Origin: Gamarada debralockiae
Lineage: Eukaryota; Ascomycota; Leotiomycetes; Helotiales; Hyphodiscaceae
NCBI GenBank assembly: GCA_002803225.1
Contig: NXFV01001971.1
Location: 1 to 25,346 of the forward strand
Direction of reading: 5' to 3'
Length of the DNA: 25,346 nt
Shown here: positions 6,776 to 14,503 of the stretch, piece after piece
Numbering within the stretch: the stretch's first letter is position 1
Layout: every line of letters begins with the position of its first letter
Position numbers and translations under genes: made by a program
Notes under the pieces: model-generated
What the model saw: the letters and a program-made list of their open reading frames with translations, nothing else
The model's database searches: none
What the model was told of the DNA's origin: nothing

Positions 6776-9622
6776 ATGGCGGCACCAACAATAACGAGTC
6801 TTCTGAGGCGAGCGGCCGTGAGCAGCAATAACACCGGCATCATTACTTATCCGTCTGGAAAGACTACAGATGGCTTCAAGACTTCGTACAGCCAGCTTTT
6901 AGAGCAAGCAGAACGCAATGCCAAGTCCATTTCGGCGATCAACGGCTTCAAGGAAAAATCGATTGTCCTTCTTCATCTGGACGATCTCTTCGACAGCATT
7001 ACCTTATTCTGGTCAGTTATTTTAGCAAGAGGTGTCCCTTGTATATCCACACCGTTCACAAACATTCCGGCACAACGAGAAAAACACGTCAGACATCTCC
7101 ATAGTCTCCTCGACAATCCAATTTGCATCACCAGAGCTCACTTGCTGCCACAATTCTCCGGGCAAACCCTTTTGACACCCCTTACAATCGAAGAGTTGTC
7201 TGATTTGCAGCTGCCACCAAGAGCTGCCATCACTGCAATTGCTGCAAACTCAGAGTCAAAACAACAACCTCATGTCAATGGATTCCAAAGTCAAGAGTCT
7301 CTTCTTTCGTCAGAACTGGATGATTTAGCATTGCTGATGCTTACATCTGGGAGCACTGGTAATGCGAAAGCGGTTCGCTTAGGCCATGCTCAGATGATAA
7401 CTGCCGTTGCAGCAAAATGCGAGGTTAGGGCAGTGCCACTGGGCGCACCGTTCTTGAACTGGATCAATTTTGATCACGTTGCTTGTGTTACTGAGATACA
7501 TCTTCAAGCTATATATCTCGGTGTTGATCAAATCCACGTTCAGGCATCTAATATAGTTTCTGATCCCAGTCTTTTTCTGAGACTTCTCTCGGAGCACCGA
7601 GTTGGGAAGTCATTCGCACCAAATTTCTACCTCGCGCAGTTGAGAAAGTTTCTGAAAACAGAAGAGGGACATCTTCTAGGCAAAAAACTTGACCTTAGCA
7701 ATCTTCATTGGTTATCTTCTGGCGGAGAGCCGAATGTTGTGGAAACATGCGAAGCTTTGGCCAAAATCATGGCTGGCTATGGAGCGCCAGACGATGTCAT
7801 CGTGCCAGGATTTGGAATGACGGAAACTTGTGCAGGCTCAATTTGGAATACCAACTGTCCCAAATACGATATTCTGAATAGTAGCCAATTTGCGTCTCTT
7901 GGTCAGTGTATGCCAGGGATTGAAATGCGTATCGTCGTCATCAGTTCGGAAGGAATTCCAACGGCCGCCCCAGCAGGTCATCCGGGATTTCTCGAAGTTC
8001 GAGGGCCTATCGTATTCAAAGGCTATTTCAACAATGCTATCGCTACTTCCGAGGCAATATCTTCAGAAGGCTGGTTTAGGACCGGCGACCAAGCGATGAT
8101 CGACTCGGCAGGCAATCTCAATCTCATCGGACGGAGTAATGATCATGTCAATATCAACGGTGTCAAATATCTACCCAAGGAGCTGGAAGCTGGTATTGAA
8201 GAGTTATCAATCGACGGAGTAACAGCAGACTACACTGTCTGCTTTTCATTTCGGCCAGCTGGCTCCCAAACAGAACAAATATGTATCGTTTACCTGCCCT
8301 CCTATTCGCCCGATGACGTGAACGCTCGAATGTCAGCCCGCAAGGAGATTATCAAAGCCACAATGTTGCAAACCGGTTCGCAGCCTCGTGTGCTACCGCT
8401 GAATAGTACCCTCTTGATGAAAACAACTTTAGGAAAGTTGTCCCGAGTCAAGATTCGCGATTCTTTCGAAAGAGGTGATTTCAAGGCGCTCGAAGACTTT
8501 GACAACACTCAGATACAGGCTTACATTGCGAGCAACATCTCTCAACCACAAAGTGAGAATGAGCGTGTGATCCTCCAACAGCTCTGCGAGACACTTGAAT
8601 TCTCAGTCGAAGATATTGGCGTCGAAACGCCAATGTTCGATATGGGTATAACTTCAATTCATCTCATCCAATTGAAGAGGAAACTGCAAACATGTCTCTC
8701 CATTCCTGACATCCCAATCTCGGTGATCATGACAAACTCAACCGTTCGCTCCTTAAGCGATGCTCTAGAAAACCTCGATAAACCAAAAGAATACGACCCT
8801 ATTATCGTCTTGCAGAAGGACGGAGACAAAACACCTATTTGGCTTTTTCACCCCGGTATTGGCGAAGTCCTAGTTTTCCTCGGTCTTTCAAAATATCTAC
8901 AGGGTCGTCCGGTCTATGCCCTCCGTGCCCGTGGTTTCGAAATAGGTCAAACGCATTTCGAAAGCATCACCGAAGCTGTCAGTATCTACCATGCAGCCAT
9001 GAAAGCTAAGCAACCACATGGTCCATATGCACTTGCAGGCTATTCGTTTGGCACCATGCTGGCTTTTGAGACGTCCAAAGTACTACAAGCCAACGGCGAT
9101 CAAATTGCATTCCTCGGGTCTTTCAATTTGCCTCCGCATATTAAGGACCGTATGCGACAACTGGATTGGTCTGACTGTCTACTGCATCTTTCTTATTTCC
9201 TTAATCTTATTGACTCTGCTATTGATGTTCTAGCTCACCAATTCTCCAAGTACTCAAGGGAAGAAGCACTTGCAGAAATAGCAAAATTAGTTGACCAAGA
9301 TCGAATGGTAGAACTTTCTCTTACAACAGAAGCACTTGGAAAGTGGGCTGATGTTTCATACGGTCTGCAAAGTATGGCCAGAAATTATGAACCTTCTGGA
9401 TCTGTACCAGTGATGGATATATTCGTTGCAGAGCCTTTAGCGATTATAGCAGCGAGTAAGGAAGAGTGGAAAAGAACTAAACTGAGCAAGTGGAGCGACT
9501 TTTGTGAGTCAGAACCAAGATTTCATGATGTTGACGGGGAGCATTATACTATGATTGGAGAACAACATGTTCTGAGTTTTCAAAAGACTCTTCGAAGAGC
9601 CTTAGAGGATAGAGGACTGTGA
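6776..9622 (+). CDS. NRPS-like A-T-TE synthetase (arylpyruvate quinone/furanone synthetase type)
   Basis: One uninterrupted frame of 948 residues with the order adenylation, thiolation, thioesterase. A-domain motifs: TSGSTG at 190-195, GMTET at 347-351, WFRTGD at 433-438, GRSNDHVNINGVKYLP shortly after, and the A10 lysine in LGKLSR at 554. The substrate region NWINFDHVACVTEIHL and SFAPNFYLAQLRKF resembles the alpha-keto-acid-activating A domains. The carrier site is DMGITSI with Ser627. The TE has GYSFG with Ser757, GSFNLPPHIKDRMRQLDW, and a likely catalytic His923 in DGEHYTM. Length and layout match atromentin, aspulvinone, terrequinone and microperfuranone synthetases, which activate arylpyruvates and dimerise them on the T and TE domains. 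Which arylpyruvate is used and which ring is formed cannot be read from sequence. ATAATGG start context is good. No lesions seen, so probably functional. Confidence 0.92.
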   Translation: MAAPTITSLLRRAAVSSNNTGIITYPSGKTTDGFKTSYSQLLEQAERNAKSISAINGFKEKSIVLLHLDDLFDSITLFWSVILARGVPCISTPFTNIPAQREKHVRHLHSLLDNPICITRAHLLPQFSGQTLLTPLTIEELSDLQLPPRAAITAIAANSESKQQPHVNGFQSQESLLSSELDDLALLMLTSGSTGNAKAVRLGHAQMITAVAAKCEVRAVPLGAPFLNWINFDHVACVTEIHLQAIYLGVDQIHVQASNIVSDPSLFLRLLSEHRVGKSFAPNFYLAQLRKFLKTEEGHLLGKKLDLSNLHWLSSGGEPNVVETCEALAKIMAGYGAPDDVIVPGFGMTETCAGSIWNTNCPKYDILNSSQFASLGQCMPGIEMRIVVISSEGIPTAAPAGHPGFLEVRGPIVFKGYFNNAIATSEAISSEGWFRTGDQAMIDSAGNLNLIGRSNDHVNINGVKYLPKELEAGIEELSIDGVTADYTVCFSFRPAGSQTEQICIVYLPSYSPDDVNARMSARKEIIKATMLQTGSQPRVLPLNSTLLMKTTLGKLSRVKIRDSFERGDFKALEDFDNTQIQAYIASNISQPQSENERVILQQLCETLEFSVEDIGVETPMFDMGITSIHLIQLKRKLQTCLSIPDIPISVIMTNSTVRSLSDALENLDKPKEYDPIIVLQKDGDKTPIWLFHPGIGEVLVFLGLSKYLQGRPVYALRARGFEIGQTHFESITEAVSIYHAAMKAKQPHGPYALAGYSFGTMLAFETSKVLQANGDQIAFLGSFNLPPHIKDRMRQLDWSDCLLHLSYFLNLIDSAIDVLAHQFSKYSREEALAEIAKLVDQDRMVELSLTTEALGKWADVSYGLQSMARNYEPSGSVPVMDIFVAEPLAIIAASKEEWKRTKLSKWSDFCESEPRFHDVDGEHYTMIGEQHVLSFQKTLRRALEDRGL

Positions 9623-9998
9623 GCAGTAATGGCAGCTTTCGTCGGTCTTTTTACACTTCGTCGAGAATTGATCTTTGTGCCTTTAAACTATCTTTGCCAC
9701 GTCGAATGTATATCGCGAACTATTCCTCTAACCCTCTCGATATTAAGAGCTACGCCTTTTCTGCCCTGCTTCCTGGCTGTACCAGAAGTCGGCGCTATTT
9801 ATCAGTCCTAAAGCCGTTTTTGTACTCATTTTTAGCTTAAAGGGTCCATTTTTGACGATAGATCGGATGGAAGAGGAGCTACATCTCCCCTAGAGGTTGC
9901 TCCCGTGCTTATGCAACAACACGTGCGAGCTAAGGGCTCAGACCAAGTCACGTGGGGGTGGAAGAGTTCTACGGAAGAAACTTCAATATAGAAGAGAT
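9623..9998. other. 3' flank of the synthetase gene
   Basis: Non-coding. Two CACGTG E-box hexamers lie at 9920-9925 and 9949-9954. Short frames at 9619-9840 have no recognisable content. No terminator-like signal specific enough to call. Confidence 0.4.
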
Positions 9999-10101
9999 AG
10001 TAGATTGTAGATTGTAGATAGTAGATTGTAGATAGTAGATAGTAGATTGTAGATAGTAGATAGTAGATTGTAGATAGTAGATGGTAGATGGTACATAGTA
10101 C

Positions 10102-10166
<65 letters not shown>

Positions 10167-10236
10167 TGTAGATGGTAGATGGTAGATGGTACATAGTGCA
10201 TGGTACATAGTACATAGTAAAAAGTACATAGTAGAT
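9999..10236. repeat. heptanucleotide satellite, 34 units
   Basis: Exactly 34 back-to-back 7-bp units (238 bp) with consensus AGTAGAT and variants TGTAGAT, GGTAGAT, GGTACAT, AGTACAT and AGTGCAT. Variants are not random: GGTACAT/AGTACAT units cluster at units 14-15 and near the right end. Seven is not a multiple of three and the unit has no stop on the minus strand, so all three minus frames stay open and give Tyr/Leu/Ser/Thr-rich pseudo-proteins. These are not genes. Confidence 0.93.
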
Positions 10237-10698
10237 GAAGCTGAAATTGGAGATATGGTTGTCACCGCTGTCGCAAGGTGCATCACCCAGTAAGTGCGAC
10301 GCTAGCTCTTACACATCCACAAGACTCAAAAATGATACTTCTCACAGACAAAGAAATATGAACCTCAACACCTGCCCATGTTCCTTCTTTGTGCACCATA
10401 ATATCGAGATGCTTCGAAGAGCCGCTTGCTGTCGATGGAGGTAATAGCCTTACTCTCCCTAGCTTAGAAAGTATGGGGGTTATAAGGGTCTTGAGTATGG
10501 ACCAACATTTCGTTCCATACCATAGGGTCCCTGACTTCGTAGCCACCAACAACAGCTCTCTTGACTGTTAGTTGCACAGAGTACGTTTCGTCTCATATTG
10601 GGACGTGGCGGTGATATTTCCCAAACTCTGGTACGTTAGTCTTCTTAATCAAGCATCCAGTGGGACTCTGGTACCGTGGTGAGGGTCGACCAGGAACA
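10237..10698. other. spacer between satellite and velvet gene, no gene recognised
   Basis: Short frames exist on both strands (for example minus 10283-10552 and plus 10389-10571). None has a recognisable domain, and no convincing set of exons could be assembled. It may contain the promoter of the velvet-domain gene or decayed coding sequence. Confidence 0.35.
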
Positions 10699-11321
10699 AT
10701 GCCCATTGTAATGGATGCTGACAAAACAACAACATATTTCAACAGTCACCGTGGCTTGTTCGAGCAGATCCGGTAAGCTGATTACCCATGATTGGAACTC
10801 TGGTTCCTGACATGAGGTATGAAATTGCTTTAAGGCAAATGGATATATATTCCTCGGAACGAAGAATGTTTGGACTCGCTGTCCAACCTCCGGGGCACAC
10901 CAGGCCAGGTATGGTCCTTTATCCTCCAATAGTGGCTCGCCTGAGCAGCGAGACAAGCATATATAAGGAGCTCTCTCAAATCTGGGCCGTGGCTTCACTC
11001 GTCAGTCCCTCTGGCGAGGTCCTCTATGAGCAACTAGGAGGAAAGGTTGCCGATTCCGCTCACCCGATAGCTGAGGGTACCCATGGCAGCGCGCAAGGGG
11101 CCGTGAAGGACAGGGCATACTTTAATTTCCCTGATCTGGTGATTTATGCCCCTGGCCGGTACCGTATCAGAGTAACTTTGATGAGAATGAACTACTCGTA
11201 CGACACTTCACCAGAAGGCGATGTGCAGTACGACGAGTGTGTCGACAGTCATCCCATCGTTGTCGAAGAGGGGGTTTCCAACCAGGCTCGGCCGAGTGAG
11301 TTTCGAATGAGAACCAAGTAG
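10699..11321 (+). CDS. small velvet-domain protein
   Basis: Two exons, 10699-10772 and 10817-11321, give 192 residues. The 44-bp GT-AG intron rejoins an Arg codon so the domain starts IRYEIALRQM, matching the velvet opening R-Y-x-L-x-V. Then come FGLAVQPPGHTRP, YPPIVARL, WAVASLVSPSGE, LGGKVADS, YFNFPDLVIYAPGRYRIRVTL and a closing SHPIVVEEG...SEFRMRTK, all in the velvet order. Family knowledge: velvet proteins are NF-kappaB-like fungal regulators linking development and secondary metabolism, acting as dimers in the nucleus. This one is nearly only the domain, lacking the long tails of VeA or VosA, so I do not assign a named member. A second ATG at 10711 and an unspliced start at 10788 are alternatives. 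Its place beside a synthetase gene is suggestive only. Confidence 0.8.
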
Positions 11322-12008
11322 TTCACAAACAGTGTTGACAATGCTAGACTCTCGAGAGCGTTCATTTCTGAGAATTTTGAGAGACGATGGCCAAGAGACT
11401 CCATCAGCGCCTGCCTGAGAGTTCTCCGACGGAAAGGATTCGGGAAAACCTGCGGCTGGCGGGAACGCGGTTCGGAGAATGGTAGTGTTCGATGGACCAG
11501 TCTATTTGTGCATTCTTTGATGTGCTTTTTGAGGATTTTGTTGCCATTGGTAGATTAGACACTTGAGGGCGTAAGGACTCAATATCGACAGCGTTGGGAT
11601 GGTACAACGGTACAACGAGAGCAAGAAAATGGATAGGATAACAGTACTTTCACAGCTCTTTCCGTTATTCAATAAAAGTGCGTTACTTCTGGGGCTCGAA
11701 AAGCTCGCAACTGTGGAATATCCTTTTGTGTTGACCGACTACGGAAAAGAAGCTTCGAGTGGCATTCATCAGCCATTCAGTCATGAAGTGATCGGCATGG
11801 CATGAACCTGGAAACTGGGCAGCGTATCACGTACGTGATTCGCTCCTTGTTTCCAAATTTCCTCTTTCGGAAGCGGTCAGGATTGAGGCATCACCCATCG
11901 TAAGGCCACAAGAAAAACTGCCAATCGATTTTGCGATGAGTCTGTTTTGAGTCACAAACGACAACCCTTTTGGACCCTCGTCTAGTCATTTCGCACATTG
12001 AGGCATTG
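11322..12008 (+). promoter_or_regulatory. upstream region of the arginyl-tRNA synthetase gene
   Basis: No protein recognised. A 68-codon plus-strand frame at 11599-11805 and a minus frame at 11404-11607 lack known motifs. The first could act as an upstream ORF if transcription starts early. Confidence 0.35.
11826..11839. promoter_or_regulatory. 14-bp perfect palindrome, possible factor-binding site
   Basis: ATCACGTACGTGAT is its own reverse complement and lies 170 nt before the first ArgRS ATG. The symmetric ACGT cores resemble bZIP-type sites. The motif is seen; its use is inferred. Confidence 0.3.
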
Positions 12009-14174
12009 ATGAATTCTTCTTTTTCCTGTATTTCACGATACCCAAGAATTTGTCTGCGATCGCGAACAATTCAATACAAATCATTCTGCCTGTCAACGCG
12101 ACCAAATTCCATCCGATACTTTTCAAATCACCCCTCCAAAATCATGGCGGCTGCACAAGACCTGCTGGTTACGAAGCTCAAATCGCTCAGCGTGACTACC
12201 CCTCTGAAGAAATACCCCAATTGCTATCCAGAGATCAACCCAGTGGACGTCTACCGAGCACATCTCACTGAGATCCTGACCGAGGTCACCGGCGTCGACG
12301 CCGCAATCATTTACCCTGCCCTCCAATGGACACAAACACTCGAGAAGGGCGACTTGGTTCTGCCAGTCCCCGCATTGCGAGTCAAGGGCAAGAAGCCCCC
12401 TGAGCTTGCTGCAGAATGGGCTGGAAAGGTACTCTCAATCTCGTCCCACTGCCCCGCGAGCCTTGCTAATTCATTGCTGCGCCATAGTTCCCCGAATCTC
12501 CTCTCGTCCACAAGCCTACAGTAGCTGGCACATTCCTTCAATTCTTCTTCAAAGTTGATAAACTTGCTGAAATCCTTATCCCCTCGATCCTCACTCGAAA
12601 ACAAGCCTTCGGACAAAACAAATTCCTTGGCCTCAAAGACCCTGAAGATCCCTCGAAGGGAACCAAGCGAATATTGATCGAGTTCTCCTCCCCCAACATC
12701 GCGAAACCCTTCCACGCCGGCCATCTTCGAAGCACAATTATCGGGGGGTTCTTGTCAAATCTCTACGAAGGTGCTGGCTGGGACGTCAAACGAATCAATT
12801 ATCTCGGAGACTGGGGCAAGCAATATGGACTGCTGGCTTTAGCATTCGAAAAATATGGTGACGAAGAAGCATTGAAGGCAGATCCTATCAACCACTTATT
12901 CGATGTCTACGTCAAGATTAATAAGGACCTCGCCGCAGAGAAAGATGAGATCACAGCATTGGAAGCCGCGGGCAAGACCCAAGAGGCGCAAAAGCTCAAG
13001 GACGATGGACTCGATGAGCAAGCTCGTCGATACTTTAAAGCGATGACCGACAACGACGACAAGGCTATTGCACAATGGGCTCGATTCCGTGAGCTGAGTA
13101 TCAAGCGATACAAAGAGACGTATGCTCGTCTGAACATCCGCTTTGACGACTACTCCGGCGAGAGTCAAGTCAAGCAAGAGAAGATGGATTTTGCAGCGAA
13201 GATGATGGCTGACAAGGGTGTCTCGGAAGAATCAGAAGGAGCAGTGATTGTCGACTTTACGAAACACGTCCCAGGAAAGGCCGGAAAGAGCTTGGAGCGA
13301 CCGATTATCAAGAAAAAGGACGGAACCGCGCTTTACTTGACTCGAGATATCAGCGAGATGATGCAGCGAGAAGAAAAGTATCACTTTGATCACATGATTT
13401 ATGTCGTTGCATCGGCGCAGGATCTGCATCTCAAGCAATTATTCAAGATCATCGAACTGATGGGGTACAAGGAACTCGCGGACAAGTGCCAACATATCAA
13501 TTTCGGTTTGGTGTTGGGAATGAGTACTCGAAAGGGCACAGTCAAGTTTTTGGACGACATATTGCGGGATGTGGGCGACAAGATGCACGAAGTGATGCAA
13601 AAAAACCAGTCCAAGTACGAACAAGTCGAAAATCCTTTGGCCGTGGCCGATATTCTAGGAATCAGCGCTGTTATGGTACAAGATATGAGTGGAAAGAGGA
13701 AAGCATTGACTTTGGCACACTGTAAACATGAACCTTGCTAATGCCATGAACAGAATCAATAATTATAATTTTGATATGGATGTCATGACGTCCTTCGAAG
13801 GCGACACGGGTCCTTATTTGCAATATGCACATGCACGACTCTGCTCCATTACCCGCCGAGCTGCTCTCTCAACCGAAGAAATTGAATCCGCGAACCTCTC
13901 CCTCCTCACCGAACCCCACGCTCAGAATCTCATCCGAGTAATCTCTCAATACCCTGATGTGGTGCAAAACACTCTGAAGACCCTCGAGCCGACAACAATC
14001 TTGACATATCTGTTCAAGATGACGCATACCCTGAGCTCGAGTTACGACCATCTCCGAATTGTAGGCAGCGAGAAGGAGCTGATGAAGGCACGAATGGCTC
14101 TTTATGACGCGGCGCGAATTGTGCTGAATAATGGGATGAAGCTGTTGGGATTGAGCCCTGTTGAGCGGATGTAG
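12009..14174 (+). CDS. arginyl-tRNA synthetase, probably mitochondrial and cytosolic
   Basis: Class I aminoacyl-tRNA synthetase that charges tRNA-Arg. Exons 12009-12428, 12488-13698 and 13754-14174 give 683 residues. Visible features: N-terminal additional domain; SSPNIAKPFHAGHLRST holding the HIGH-type motif (HAGH); NYLGDWGKQYG; GMSTRKG in the KMSKS position; FEGDTGPYLQYAHARL; and the conserved C-terminus LLGLSPVERM. The first ATG (12009) is in a weak context and adds 45 residues rich in Arg/Ser with RYFSNH, like a mitochondrial presequence with its cleavage site. The second ATG (12144, ATCATGG, strong context) gives a 638-residue cytosolic form. The second intron begins with GA, not GT: reading through it stops within 14 codons and removes the anticodon-binding part, so either a GA-AG intron is spliced or this copy is damaged or misread at one base. 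Confidence 0.9.
13699..13753 (+). other. apparent GA-AG intron in the arginyl-tRNA synthetase gene
   Basis: Protein conservation fixes the junction: GKR before it and INNYNFDMD after it are contiguous in ArgRS, sharing a split Arg codon (AG|A). The removed 55 bp start GAAAGC and end ATGAACAG, with a GCTAATG branch-like site about 13 nt upstream of the end. Only base 2 departs from an ordinary GTAAGC donor. No GT donor in the right phase exists nearby. Either a rare non-canonical intron, a splice mutation, or a base error. Confidence 0.65.
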
Positions 14175-14503
14175 ATTCTTCAGAGGTATGGAATGTTAGA
14201 GTTGGGGGTGCATTAAAGTAGGGTGTGTTTTGAGGCGTTGCAGATGGTTAAGCTGAATACAGCGATGGAAAAGTGTCCCAATACCAATACCAAATGTTAG
14301 ATTTCACTACAAGTCTATGAATGGGTGCGGGTCGAGAAAAGAAGAAGTGATTTGATTTCCTGAGATAGTGGTATATAACAACTCCCCCACCTCCCCACCA
14401 ATCCAAAACTCCCAACATGCATTATGCAATAAGCTTTCATCCTCATCCGCACTCTCTCGAACCCCTCTCCATAAATCTCAGAACCAATATACCGACCTTC
14501 AAG
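14175..14503. other. convergent 3' spacer
   Basis: Sequence between the ArgRS stop and the stop of the minus-strand HeLo/pseudokinase/protease gene. No gene seen; it should hold both 3' untranslated regions. The plus frame 14417-14845 mirrors the minus gene and is not real. Confidence 0.5.

Noticed and set aside
6382..6831. 149-codon frame just upstream of the synthetase
   Set aside because: It begins inside a MITE end and overlaps the synthetase start in another frame; no recognisable content.
9832..10286. Several overlapping minus-strand frames giving Tyr/Leu/Ser/Thr-rich repeat proteins
   Set aside because: They are produced by the 7-bp satellite, which is open in all three minus frames; no gene is implied.
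10283..10552. Minus-strand 89-codon frame near the satellite
   Set aside because: I tried splicing variants on both strands and found no recognisable protein; coding status unsupported.
13722..13753. A short GT-AG intron (GTAAAC...AACAG) as an alternative in the ArgRS gene
   Set aside because: It is only 32 bp and in the wrong phase, and it would leave extra residues in a conserved block.
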